A stretch of DNA of 64,000 nt from JANQPA01 sp964628385 (GTDB lineage: Bacteria; Bacteroidota; Bacteroidia; Chitinophagales; Saprospiraceae). The stretch lies in NCBI GenBank assembly GCA_964628385.1, contig CAZVOD010000001.1, positions 62,001 through 126,000 of the forward strand, read 5' to 3'. The translations under genes were made by a program, and so were the position numbers. Numbering within the stretch: the stretch's first letter is position 1; each line of letters opens with the position of its first letter. The notes beneath the pieces are model-generated. The model was not told the DNA's origin. It saw only the letters and a program-made list of their open reading frames with translations, and did no database searches. Positions 52,478-61,001 of this stretch are shown here, piece after piece.

Positions 52478-53188
52478 ATGCTGATGAATATACTGCTAAT
52501 ACTGGCAGCCACTCTTCCAGGGATTCTTGTAATAGTACTGATCTATTACATGGATAAATATGAGAAGGAAGAAAAGCTCCCAATTATTATTTGTTTTACG
52601 CTGGGCGTTCTTTGCACATTACCTGTTATCGAGCTAAACAAGACCGGCCTGAGCGAATTATTTAACAATCCAAAGGAGCTTCTTCCTACCCTTTTTTATG
52701 CCTTCATTTACATTGCCGTAGTTGAAGAGTTGATCAAGCTATTAGTATTGCTGCTTTATCCTTACCGCCAGGCTTTTTTTAATGAACCTTTTGATGGTAT
52801 AATATACGCTGTTGCAATAGCGATGGGGTTTGCCACTCTTGAAAACTTTCTTTATGCGAGTACCCAAAAGCTGGATTTAATCGTTCTCAGAGCTTTTACA
52901 GCGGTGCCGGCCCACGCTTCTTTTGCTGTAATGCAGGGGTATTTTGTAGGCAAAGCAAAGTTTAAACCCAAAAAACAAGTGCAGCTCATTGGATTTGGAC
53001 TGCTAGTATCGGTAATCACTCATGGCTTGTATGACTTTTTTATCATACAGGAAGCATTTGAAGGACTGATTATCGCCGCTATCTTTACACTGAGCATATG
53101 TATTTTTATGGCTCTTCGATTAATAGCAGCACATCAAAAGGACTCACCGTTCAACCTATCTGATCCTCCCCAAAAAAATGATACCTGA
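52478..53188 (+). CDS. PrsW family intramembrane metalloprotease
   Basis: A 236-residue, roughly eight-helix membrane protein. The PrsW motifs are visible: VVEELIKLLVLLLYPYRQ (EExxK), FDGIIYAVAIAMGFATLENFLY (FDG and ENxxY), VPAHASFAVMQG and ITHGLYDFF with conserved His. B. subtilis PrsW does site-1 cleavage of an anti-sigma factor; substrates in Bacteroidota are unknown. It overlaps no neighbour but follows the hydrolase after one base. Confidence 0.87.
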   Translation: MLMNILLILAATLPGILVIVLIYYMDKYEKEEKLPIIICFTLGVLCTLPVIELNKTGLSELFNNPKELLPTLFYAFIYIAVVEELIKLLVLLLYPYRQAFFNEPFDGIIYAVAIAMGFATLENFLYASTQKLDLIVLRAFTAVPAHASFAVMQGYFVGKAKFKPKKQVQLIGFGLLVSVITHGLYDFFIIQEAFEGLIIAAIFTLSICIFMALRLIAAHQKDSPFNLSDPPQKNDT

Positions 53189-53197
53189 TGTTATCTA

Positions 53198-53210
53198 CGA
53201 AACAAGTCTA
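53198..53210 (-). repeat. TAGACTTGTTTCG 3'-end motif (site 4)
   Basis: Exact TAGACTTGTTTCG on the minus strand, 10 bases after the prsW-like stop (plus strand) and about 43 bases 3' of the MazG-like gene (minus strand). Confidence 0.6.
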
Positions 53211-53252
53211 ATGCTTTACCCGCGAGTAGTAAAGTGTATCTCCAAACAACTG

Positions 53253-53591
53253 CTACTTAAGCTTATCATTGCCGGCATGCCGCTCGGCATCCCTTTTCGT
53301 TTTCTTATCCAGGTTTTTCTGTAATGCGTCAGTGAGATCTATTCCCGTCTGATTAGCCAAACAGATCAATACAAAAAAGACATCAGCCATTTCATCAGCC
53401 AGATCTTCTCTGGCTGTAAGCTCCTGCTCTTTTTTCTTAAAGGATTGCTCTCCGTAAAGTCGAGCCATCAGACGGGCCATTTCTCCTACCTCTTCCATCA
53501 AAATGGCTGTATTGGTCAATTCGTTGTAATAACGTATTCCGATAGTATTAATCCATTGATCAACCGCTGCCTGAGCCGTTTTAATATCCAT
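53253..53591 (-). CDS. MazG-like nucleotide pyrophosphohydrolase
   Basis: A 112-residue all-alpha NTP pyrophosphohydrolase of the MazG/dUTPase-like superfamily. Metal-binding motifs are EEVGEMARLMARLYGE and LADEMADVFFVLICLANQTG. It would hydrolyse (d)NTPs to NMP and pyrophosphate as a house-cleaning step. The start overlaps the dtd stop by one base (TAATG), so it is coupled to dtd. Confidence 0.87.
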   Translation of the reverse strand: MDIKTAQAAVDQWINTIGIRYYNELTNTAILMEEVGEMARLMARLYGEQSFKKKEQELTAREDLADEMADVFFVLICLANQTGIDLTDALQKNLDKKTKRDAERHAGNDKLK

Positions 53592-54043
53592 TATTCTTTA
53601 TTTTTGGTATCAATAAAAATGGTAACCGGCCCGTCATTAAGCAAACGCACCTTCATGTCGGCTCCAAAAATTCCCGTCTTGACAGTTTTACCCGTGAATA
53701 CTTCCATCGCCTGAATAAATTTTTCATAAATGGGAATAGCCACATCCGGTTTGGAAGCATTTAAGTAAGAAGGGCGATTTCCTTTCTTGGTGCTGGCATG
53801 GAGCGTAAATTGGCTGACGACCAGCACTTCTCCGTCAACGTCTTTTATAGAAAAGTTCATTACGCCTTCCTCATCATTAAATATTCTCAAATTGGCAATT
53901 TTCCTGGCCAGCCACTCGATATCCTCTTTCTCATCCTCATCTTCAATACCAATGAGTACCAACAAACCGGATTCGATTGCCCCCGTAATTTCATTGTCTA
54001 CTGTTACCGATGCCTCACTCACACGTTGTAATACTGCACGCAT
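53591..54043 (-). CDS. dtd: D-aminoacyl-tRNA deacylase
   Basis: Removes D-amino acids wrongly attached to tRNA. The 150-residue length is standard. Motifs: MRAVLQRVSEASVTVD, the substrate pocket VVSQFTLHASTKKGNRPSY (SQFTL), and NDGPVTIFIDTK (GPVT, the cross-subunit motif). It is first in a two-gene unit with the MazG-like gene. Confidence 0.95.
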   Translation of the reverse strand: MRAVLQRVSEASVTVDNEITGAIESGLLVLIGIEDEDEKEDIEWLARKIANLRIFNDEEGVMNFSIKDVDGEVLVVSQFTLHASTKKGNRPSYLNASKPDVAIPIYEKFIQAMEVFTGKTVKTGIFGADMKVRLLNDGPVTIFIDTKNKE

Positions 54044-54117
54044 ATCATTGATTTTAGCTTGTAATTTAGTTGAGCCTCTCTATTCAGATTATTCCAATGC
54101 ATCGCCCGGATGATTGT

Positions 54118-54807
54118 TTAGTCAAACAGGGTTTTATCTCTGTTTTCATTTACTGGCAGGTGCAGCTCCGGGCCATTATTTCGGACGGAACCAACTTCCT
54201 TTCCTATTTCATAATAGGTAAGAATATCATCATCAGGAGTTTTCAACATTTCCAGTACCTCCGGTAGCGGAAGTTCTTCATCAAGCCAGGTGGTCCACTG
54301 GTCAGAATAGGGAAATATAACAGGCATCCTATTGTGAATAGGCTCCATTTCTTTGTTAGGAGATGTGGTAATGATAGAAAAACTCCGTACCGGAGAAACT
54401 CCCTTTGACCATACTTCCCATATACCTGCCATTACCATCAATTGATCACTATCGAGCAAAATTCGATACGGCATTTTACGATTTCCTTGCTTTTTCCACT
54501 CATAAAAACTATCAGCAATAACCAAACAGCGCCTCCTCCGCACCGGAGCTCTAAAGGAGGGCTTATCCTCAATCCCTTCACTCCTGGCATTGATCATCCG
54601 ACTACCTATCTTTTCATCCTTTGCCCAATAAGGAATCAGCCCCCATTTGTAAAATTGCAACAACTCCGGGTGCTCATCTGTGATGACTACCGAATGCTGA
54701 GTGGGCGCCATATTATAGTTGGCAGGAATATTATCTTCCACCCTTACATTATCAAATTGCGCACTTATTTGTTGAGGATCTGTTGACAAAGAGTATCTCC
54801 CACACAT
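54118..54807 (-). CDS. SOS response-associated peptidase (SRAP / YedK / HMCES family)
   Basis: A 229-residue SRAP protein. Known members crosslink to abasic sites in single-stranded DNA through the N-terminal Cys2. MCGRYSLS gives Cys2. Further catalytic residues are in RMINARSEGI (Asn, Arg), DSFYEWKKQGNRK (Glu) and EPIHNRMPVIF (His). No SOS (LexA) box was identified. It is divergent from the ctaA region, where DnaA-box-like sequences lie. Confidence 0.93.
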   Translation of the reverse strand: MCGRYSLSTDPQQISAQFDNVRVEDNIPANYNMAPTQHSVVITDEHPELLQFYKWGLIPYWAKDEKIGSRMINARSEGIEDKPSFRAPVRRRRCLVIADSFYEWKKQGNRKMPYRILLDSDQLMVMAGIWEVWSKGVSPVRSFSIITTSPNKEMEPIHNRMPVIFPYSDQWTTWLDEELPLPEVLEMLKTPDDDILTYYEIGKEVGSVRNNGPELHLPVNENRDKTLFD

Positions 54808-55331
54808 ACTATTCTGTTTTTCTCTGATTTATTTATCCACATCCCAAAAAAATTATTTGCGGAAATGTAGCGTAATCAAGCTATTATATTTTTGGGTTTC
54901 AACATTAATATATTGGGAACTTGTCAGTAACCGGGGATGTTTTCAAGATAGACTAAGAATTTGGAAAGCTATATATATTAAAAAGTATTATAAAAGCGAT
55001 TTTTCGTTAGTATCTTACAGTTTTTACACATCTACTTCACCAATTAGTTGTTTTTTGGTAAAAATCATCCACACTCGGTGAATAAGTCTATAAATAGCTG
55101 ATATTAGAGTATCTATCTTGTTAACCTGCTGTTAATAACACAACATTACTACTTAACAATTAAGTAACAAAAAGAAAACATACACCTAAACTAACATACT
55201 AACACAGCTGATGATGATAAGGCTTTTTTAAAAAATTATAATAAATATTAATAGAGACACAACAGGAAAGAAAAAAGCGTATTAAAAAATTTGTAGTTAA
55301 CTTTAATTTTGTTTTGAAAATACAGGAAAAG
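54808..55331. other. 524-bp AT-rich intergenic region with DnaA-box-like sites
   Basis: Between divergent SRAP and ctaA. It holds a consensus DnaA box TTATCCACA at 54833-54841, one-mismatch boxes TTTTACACA at 55022-55030 and TCATCCACA at 55065-55073, an ACTTAA-CAA-TTAAGT palindrome near 55152, and very AT-rich runs. TAATTTTG at 55304-55311 is a possible -7 element of ctaA. No gene was seen. It could hold a replication origin, but the evidence is weak. Confidence 0.35.
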
Positions 55332-56459
55332 ATGAGTACACAAACTGCGGAAAAGACAAGCAATATAGCATTAGAAGAGACCGACAAAAAGCAACAGCCA
55401 CAAAAAGGCTACTCCAATTGGGTGAAAATCTGGCTGGGGATAGGCCTGTTTATGATATTTGTTCAGGTAGTCGTAGGTGGAATTACAAGGCTTACCGGTT
55501 CCGGGCTATCCATTACCAAATGGGAAATCGTTACGGGGACATTGCCTCCCGTGAATGCTGCACAGTGGCAAGAAGCCTTTGATTTGTATAAGGCTACTCC
55601 ACAGTATGAAAAGATCAATCAGGGTATGTCTATGCCTGAATTTAAGTTTATTTATTTTTGGGAATACATTCACCGACTGTGGGCCAGATTAATGGGCTTT
55701 GTTTTCATTATTCCTTTTGGGATTTTTCTTAGCAGGAAAATGGTTGACAGGCCTTTATTAAAACGCTTGGGGATGGTCTTTCTGCTGGCGGCTACTGTGG
55801 CATCATTTGGCTGGATTATGGTGGCCAGTGGTTTAGTTGAGCGCCCGTGGGTAGATGCTTACAAGCTAACCATGCACTTGTCTTTGGCATTTATTTTGTA
55901 TTCTTATCTATTGTGGACCACTTTCAAGGTGAGTATTCCCCGGTCAAAAGTTTTCCACAATAATACTGTTAAAAAGTGGATGATTGGATTGACTGTTCTT
56001 ACAGCTGTACAGATTATCCTGGGAGGAGTGATGAGTGGTACAAAGGCCGGATTATACTTTCCAACATGGCCGGATATGAACGGCGTGATGGTACCGGCTA
56101 TCCTTATGGATGGAAGTCAATGGAATGTGGAAAACCTCGTAGAATACGATCGGGGGAGCTTTGCTGTTGCCTTCATTCAATTCGTTCATAGATCTACTGC
56201 TTATCTGCTGTTTTTCAGTGCCTTATACTTTGTCATCCGCTTCTTTAGAAGGGTGGAAAGTAGTTGGTTTAAAAGCGGAATGGGACTGTTAATAACTATG
56301 TTAGTAATTCAAATGGTATTGGGTGTTTCTACGCTTCTCTACAGCGTTGGATCCATTCCGGTAGGACTAGGAGTTATGCATCAGGCTGGAGCCTTAATAC
56401 TACTGTCAATCAACTTTTTCTTGCTGTTTCTGGTGGCTGGAAGAAGTTGGAGGGATTAG
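55332..56459 (+). CDS. ctaA: Heme A synthase (COX15/CtaA family)
   Basis: About 375 residues, eight membrane segments. It oxidises heme O to heme A for cytochrome oxidase. Motifs: VVVGGITRLTGSGLSITKWE, FIYFWEYIHRLWARLMGF (conserved His), LTMHLSLAFILYSYLLW, FVHRSTAYLLFF and GVMHQAGALILLS, whose conserved His residues bind heme. The frame opens at a TTG, but ATG 55332 is more probable. It encodes the COX15-like long version rather than the short Bacillus CtaA. Confidence 0.92.
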   Translation: MSTQTAEKTSNIALEETDKKQQPQKGYSNWVKIWLGIGLFMIFVQVVVGGITRLTGSGLSITKWEIVTGTLPPVNAAQWQEAFDLYKATPQYEKINQGMSMPEFKFIYFWEYIHRLWARLMGFVFIIPFGIFLSRKMVDRPLLKRLGMVFLLAATVASFGWIMVASGLVERPWVDAYKLTMHLSLAFILYSYLLWTTFKVSIPRSKVFHNNTVKKWMIGLTVLTAVQIILGGVMSGTKAGLYFPTWPDMNGVMVPAILMDGSQWNVENLVEYDRGSFAVAFIQFVHRSTAYLLFFSALYFVIRFFRRVESSWFKSGMGLLITMLVIQMVLGVSTLLYSVGSIPVGLGVMHQAGALILLSINFFLLFLVAGRSWRD

Positions 56460-56480
56460 TGTGGAAAACCATGTGGAAAA
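56460..56480. other. Two TGTGGAAAA boxes (reverse TTTTCCACA)
   Basis: TGTGGAAAA at 56460-56468 and again at 56472-56480, right after ctaA, in tandem with 12-base period. Each is a one-mismatch DnaA box in reverse orientation. Confidence 0.35.
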
Positions 56481-56577
56481 CAATTTTATCAATTTCCAAC
56501 TATAATTAGATTTGTCATTGACTCCCAGATAAAATAGGAATAATTTTTACGGGTTAAGAATAATAAAAAAATATAGG

Positions 56578-56609
56578 CGCCGGTTGAGCCATAGCTCTCC
56601 GGCGTTTTT
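56578..56609 (+). terminator. Rho-independent terminator
   Basis: CGCCGGTTGAGC and GCTCTCCGGCG form a stem with a small internal bulge, followed by a T-run. It is probably the ctaA terminator, or a leader attenuator 28 bases upstream of aat. Confidence 0.65.
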
Positions 56610-56636
56610 AGCGGGTTTACAAATTTTGTCAGTGTA

Positions 56637-57335
56637 ATGGCCATATATTTACTTTCTGAGGGTGAGCTTACTTTTCCAAATCCGCGAATGGCTACCAGCC
56701 AGGGGATTTTGGCATTGGGTGGGGACTTATCTCCGGAACGCCTAATTTTGGCTTACCAACACGGAATTTTCCCCTGGTTTAATCCTGATGAGCCCATCCT
56801 GTGGTGGTCTCCTGATCCCAGGTTTGTTTTGTTTCCGGAAGAGCTAAAAGTGTCGAAAAGTATGCGTCCTTATTTTAATCAAAGGAAATTTGACGTAACA
56901 TTTGATCGTCATTTTGAAGAGATAATGCGCAATTGTCAAAATGCTAGCCGTAAAGGTCAAATGGGAGAGACCTGGATCACAGAAGATATGATAGAGGCTT
57001 ATGTACGGCTATATGATATGGGCCTGGCCCATTCCGTCGAAGTATGGAAGGGGGATGAAATAGTTGGTGGTCTATATGGGATAGCTCTGGGAAAATGTTT
57101 TTTTGGAGAATCAATGTTTACCAAAGTTAGCAATGCCTCTAAGTTTGGTTTTATATCGATGGTAAGGAAGCTCAGGGAAAAATCCTATTGGCTAGTTGAT
57201 TGTCAACAACAAACCAGGCACCTGGCAAGCATGGGAGCCCGGTCTATACTTCGGGAAGAGTTTTTGACTATCCTTGACAAAAATCTAGTACAGCCTACCC
57301 AAAAAGGCCACTGGATCAATTGGGCACATGGCTAA
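56637..57335 (+). CDS. aat: Leucyl/phenylalanyl-tRNA-protein transferase
   Basis: Adds Leu or Phe to N-terminal Arg/Lys of proteins, marking them for ClpAP (N-degron pathway). The 232-residue protein has LALGGDLSPERLILAYQHGI, FPWFNPDEPILWWSPDPRF, GETWITEDMIEAYVRLYDMG, AHSVEVWKGDEIVGGLYG and FFGESMFTKVSNASKFG, all typical. ATG 56637 is the only reasonable start. It lies just after a terminator-like hairpin. Confidence 0.94.
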   Translation: MAIYLLSEGELTFPNPRMATSQGILALGGDLSPERLILAYQHGIFPWFNPDEPILWWSPDPRFVLFPEELKVSKSMRPYFNQRKFDVTFDRHFEEIMRNCQNASRKGQMGETWITEDMIEAYVRLYDMGLAHSVEVWKGDEIVGGLYGIALGKCFFGESMFTKVSNASKFGFISMVRKLREKSYWLVDCQQQTRHLASMGARSILREEFLTILDKNLVQPTQKGHWINWAHG

Positions 57336-57498
57336 AACTTAATCTTTATTCACCGGAGAACCTAAATTTCTAAAAAATCGTATTTATTTTAGAGAATAAA
57401 AGCTGAGGCTCAACCTTACAGACTTTTAGGGAAACACCTCGTTATTAACTACCGCTAAGTCTATTATTCAATCAACTCTTTTAAATGAATTATTGAAA

Positions 57499-59220
57499 AT
57501 GGTGAAATTTAGATGGCTCCCTCTCGGTATTATCTTCGTACTTTGTATCAGTTCTTCTTCCTTCGAAGAAAAGCGCTACCCACAGGACTACTTCCGCGCG
57601 CCGGTGAATATCCCCCTTCGCTTGTCGGGTACTTTCGGAGAATTGCGTTCCAACCATTTTCATGCCGGCATTGATATCAAGGGAGGTATCGGTCTGCCAC
57701 TATATGCTATTGCTGAGGGGTATGTTTCAAGAATTAAGGTACAGGCTGGAGGCTACGGGAAGGTAATTTATATAGATCATCCTAATGGCTACACTTCTGT
57801 ATACGCTCATATGAATAGATTCAGTAAACAGCTGGAACAGTATATCAAAGACAAGCAACATAAAACGACCTCCTTTGAACAAGATTTATACCCACCCAAA
57901 GATTCTTTCTATTTTGAGCAAGGTGAAAAAATCGGTGAGATGGGAACTACCGGATACTCTTTTGGTCCTCACCTCCATTTTGAAATTAGAGATACCCGGA
58001 CAGAGAAAATTATCAACCCCCTTCTTTTTGGGTTTAAAGTACCAGATAATAAAGCTCCCCGACTGCATCAATTACGCGTGTACGAGCTCAATGAGAAAAA
58101 TGAAACGGCCGATGCCTCCTCTATAAACCTAAGATGGGACAGAGGAGGCTATTCGGTTGGTCAGGATACTTTGATGATAGATGCCAAACGGATTGGCCTG
58201 GCTCTCAAAGCTTATGATCACATGGATTATGTGAGTAACTGGAATGGTATTTTCCAAATGAATACTTTTGTAGATGATTCCTTACACTATCAATTCAAGA
58301 TGGAGACGTACGGTTTCGACGAAACCCGCTATCTCAATGCACATATAGACTACGAGGAGAAAGTGACTAAAAACAGTTGGTTCAACCGCTGCTTTAAATT
58401 GCCGGGCAACCAGTTGTCGACTTATTCCGGAGGGGATGGTATCATCGAAATCGATACTCTAAAAGCCAAAAAAATAAGAATAGTTACCAGCGATGTAGTC
58501 GGCAATGCATCCGAGCTGGAATTTTGGGTAAAACGAGAAAAGCCATTGACAAATACGGATGATTCAAAGCCGAGAATTTTTAATTACGTTTTACCTTACA
58601 ACGAAGAGAGCATAATTAATAATTATCCACTGTATTTATATTTTCCAAGGGGCACTTTTTATGAAAATTTATACCTTGATTATCAGGTTTCTTACGAGAA
58701 GTCTCACAATATCTATTCTTCCATACACACCATACACGATTATAAAACACCTGTGCACCAGTATTTTGAGATAGGAATTATTGGTGATGCCGTACCCGAT
58801 TCATTAAAATCTAAAGCTTTCATTGCTTATTGTGATGAAGATCAGGACATTATTAATTGTGGAGGATACTGGGAGGATGGATACCTCAAAACGGAAACAC
58901 GTGATTTGGGGGATTATTGCATCATGCTGGATGAGAAGGCGCCAAATATTCGCCCAATTTATTTTAGAAGTGACATGAGGCGTAGCAGCAGGATGACTTT
59001 TAAAATAAGTGATAACCTTCTCACTAGTGGCCGCGCCAAAGACCTTCGCTACAAAGGAACTATCGACGGGAAATGGGTGCTTATGGGATTTGATGCCAAG
59101 AACGATCTGCTAACGCACAATCTAGACAAGGGCTTAGAAAGCGGAGAGCATATTTTCCGTTTGGAGGTGAGAGATGACAGAGAGAATGTTACTGTTTTTG
59201 AAAAAAAGTTTATCCGATAA
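57499..59220 (+). CDS. M23 family metallopeptidase (LytM-type), secreted
   Basis: About 573 residues. The signal peptide ends near ISSSSFEE. The M23 domain (about 35-170) is complete: NHFHAGIDIKGGIGLPLYAI (HxxxD zinc motif), GYTSVYAHMNRFSK, and PHLHFEIRDTRT (HxH). A helical insertion separates the last two. The large C-terminal part is beta-rich and Bacteroidota-specific. It probably cleaves peptidoglycan cross-links or acts in cell separation. ATG 57499 is used; the frame extends two codons to a TTG. Confidence 0.9.
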   Translation: MVKFRWLPLGIIFVLCISSSSFEEKRYPQDYFRAPVNIPLRLSGTFGELRSNHFHAGIDIKGGIGLPLYAIAEGYVSRIKVQAGGYGKVIYIDHPNGYTSVYAHMNRFSKQLEQYIKDKQHKTTSFEQDLYPPKDSFYFEQGEKIGEMGTTGYSFGPHLHFEIRDTRTEKIINPLLFGFKVPDNKAPRLHQLRVYELNEKNETADASSINLRWDRGGYSVGQDTLMIDAKRIGLALKAYDHMDYVSNWNGIFQMNTFVDDSLHYQFKMETYGFDETRYLNAHIDYEEKVTKNSWFNRCFKLPGNQLSTYSGGDGIIEIDTLKAKKIRIVTSDVVGNASELEFWVKREKPLTNTDDSKPRIFNYVLPYNEESIINNYPLYLYFPRGTFYENLYLDYQVSYEKSHNIYSSIHTIHDYKTPVHQYFEIGIIGDAVPDSLKSKAFIAYCDEDQDIINCGGYWEDGYLKTETRDLGDYCIMLDEKAPNIRPIYFRSDMRRSSRMTFKISDNLLTSGRAKDLRYKGTIDGKWVLMGFDAKNDLLTHNLDKGLESGEHIFRLEVRDDRENVTVFEKKFIR

Positions 59221-59287
59221 ATAGGGCTTTTGATCGTTCGGGGTATTGAACCAGCGATAATATTTCTTGTTTCAATTCCAAAAAAAT

Positions 59288-59749
59288 ATGACGCATTTAA
59301 AAGAAGGCGATAAGGCGCCGGAATTCCAGGGTTTAAATGAGAAAGGAGAAGAAATATCTCTAGGGCAATATGCCGGTAAAAAGCTGATTCTTTTCTTTTA
59401 TCCAAAAGATAATACACCGGGTTGTTCTGCTGAGGTTTGCAGTTTGAGGGATAGCTATACTCAACTGAACGAGCAGGGCTTTGAGCTGCTAGGAGTAAGT
59501 CCTGATAGTGCCCGCAAGCATCAGAATTTTATCAAAAAGTTTGACTTACCTTTTCCGCTATTAGCAGATACAGAGCAGGAAGTACTCAAAATGTACGGTG
59601 TTTGGGGAGAAAAGAAAATGTACGGAAAAACTTACGAAGGGGTATTCAGAACTACATTTATCATAAACGAAGATGGTAATATTGAAAAGGTATTTACTAA
59701 AGTAAAAACCAAGGAACACGCTGAGCAAATATTAGAAGAATATGCTTAG
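59288..59749 (+). CDS. bcp: Thioredoxin-dependent peroxiredoxin (BCP/Prx-Q type)
   Basis: A 153-residue peroxiredoxin. The peroxidatic Cys lies in FFYPKDNTPGCSAEVCSLRD, and a second Cys five residues later is the resolving Cys (1-5 Cys Prx-Q pattern). GVSPDSARKHQNFIKKFDLP is typical of the family. It reduces H2O2 and lipid peroxides with thioredoxin. ATG 59288 is used; the frame opens upstream at a TTG. It is a short single gene followed by a long hairpin. Confidence 0.93.
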   Translation: MTHLKEGDKAPEFQGLNEKGEEISLGQYAGKKLILFFYPKDNTPGCSAEVCSLRDSYTQLNEQGFELLGVSPDSARKHQNFIKKFDLPFPLLADTEQEVLKMYGVWGEKKMYGKTYEGVFRTTFIINEDGNIEKVFTKVKTKEHAEQILEEYA

Positions 59750-59775
59750 CAACGCTGCTACGTTAGTCTGATATC

Positions 59776-59824
59776 ATCCTGGCTTTCTTTGGTTTTGTTC
59801 GTTCAAAACCGGAAAGACCAGGAT
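59776..59824. terminator. Long hairpin between bcp and the secreted protein gene
   Basis: ATCCTGG, CTTTC and GGTTTT pair with AAAACC, GGAAAG and CCAGGAT, giving about 19 paired bases with small bulges and an 8-base loop, between convergent genes. It has no long T-run. The blocks CTTTCTTTGGTT and AAAACCGGAAAGAC are also present at 44476-44528. Confidence 0.45.
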
Positions 59825-59844
59825 AGCATTAAATATCGTTTCGC

Positions 59845-60393
59845 TTAGGTTCTCGGAACACTGTGCAGGATACAGATAAAGGTCATAGCAATTTTGGTGG
59901 CCAAATTTATATCTTCACTCAGTTCATCAATTACTATCCATTTCTGAAAATCTCCCTGCCACTCTGTGTAAAGTCCAAAATAGCCCCGACGCTCATCGGG
60001 AGTGGACCAAGATTCCATTGAATCTCCGTAAACTGTTTGTATAGAAATTCGAGTTTGGTTTTGAAGGATTCGCCAGGCGCTGACCTGACCCAGCCATGTA
60101 GCTTCCATATCAACGATAATTCCATTGGGAAGCTTTAACTCCCAGATATTAGGATTGTTGGGATACTTGAGCTTCAACCTGCCATAAAGCCCTTCGTATT
60201 CGACAGTCCAATCCGTCCAGTCTGCTTCCATGGGAAACCGCATGTTAATCTCACCGATCTGATCATTTCCATACGTGAATTGCCAGGAGGTGAAATCATT
60301 ATTCCACTCCGATTCAAAGTTTACCAACTGCTGTGAACTGGCAATTGTCAGCGTAGAAAAGATCAGAGTGATGTGTATGGTCAACGTTCTCAA
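59845..60393 (-). CDS. Hypothetical secreted protein rich in tryptophan repeats
   Basis: A 182-residue protein starting at TTG 60393 (no ATG fits). An N-terminal signal peptide (MRTLTIHITLIFSTLTIASS) is followed by a mature region with regularly spaced Trp: WNNDFTSWQF, DWTDWTVEYEG, WELKLPNGIIVDMEATW, VSAWRI and WQGDFQKWIV. This suggests a repeated beta-sheet unit of roughly 20-25 residues. No family is recognised. It is probably periplasmic or surface-exposed. It lies between bcp and the DUF3127 gene. Confidence 0.65.
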   Translation of the reverse strand: MRTLTIHITLIFSTLTIASSQQLVNFESEWNNDFTSWQFTYGNDQIGEINMRFPMEADWTDWTVEYEGLYGRLKLKYPNNPNIWELKLPNGIIVDMEATWLGQVSAWRILQNQTRISIQTVYGDSMESWSTPDERRGYFGLYTEWQGDFQKWIVIDELSEDINLATKIAMTFICILHSVPRT

Positions 60394-60419
60394 TAGTTTG
60401 TAATATTTTAAACTTACTC

Positions 60420-60788
60420 TTAAAATGGCAAATCATCATCTGCTTTCATAGGTGGTTCATCAGAAGTAGAAGGGAAAGAATCTTCCTGACTTTGAGTAAC
60501 AGCGGGTTGGGCATCGTTCTCCTCCAGCTTGTCTACTCGCCAGGCATTTAAGTTAGTAAAATATTTACCATTCCATTCTCTACCCCTCAAATCAAAATAG
60601 ACCTTTATTCCTTCTCCTTCTGTGTAGGCGTCCATAATACTACATCTGTCTTGAACCAATTGGAATTTGATCATTTGTGGATAATTGCCATTAGTAGTCT
60701 CAATGACAAAATCCCTTGCCTGAAAGTTGGAGGTTTTGGTTTCTGTAGGAAAAACTTTATGTAGCTTACCAGTTACTTCAAAAGACAT
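60420..60788 (-). CDS. DUF3127 protein with SSB-like acidic tail
   Basis: A 122-residue protein starting MSFEVTGKLHKVFPTETKTS. The frame is open upstream but Met at 60788 is the family start. The core (about 1-90) matches Bacteroidota DUF3127, predicted as a small OB-fold (FQARDFVIET, IKFQLVQDRC, KVYFDLRGREWNGKYFTNLN). The C-terminal 25 residues are disordered and end DDDLPF, very like the DDDIPF tip of single-stranded DNA-binding protein SSB. A role in DNA metabolism is possible but not shown. Confidence 0.82.
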   Translation of the reverse strand: MSFEVTGKLHKVFPTETKTSNFQARDFVIETTNGNYPQMIKFQLVQDRCSIMDAYTEGEGIKVYFDLRGREWNGKYFTNLNAWRVDKLEENDAQPAVTQSQEDSFPSTSDEPPMKADDDLPF

Positions 60789-61001
60789 GTTGTTCACAAT
60801 TTTATTTTTAATAAGAGACTTATCGAGAGGAAATGGAAATACAAATTTCACATTTTCACAAAATAAGCCTATACTTAAATTCAAGATACGAGTGTGTATT
60901 TAGAATGCCAAAACAAAGCTTCTGGTTTTTTTGGAAAAGAGTAAAATACTAACAGGATTGTTTTGTTGGTAAAAAATTGGTTCTCAGCCCCTTGATAGGG
61001 T

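Noticed and set aside
54857..55081. 74-codon frame between the SRAP and ctaA genes
   Set aside because: It starts at TTG, has random composition and lies in the AT-rich gap; probably chance.
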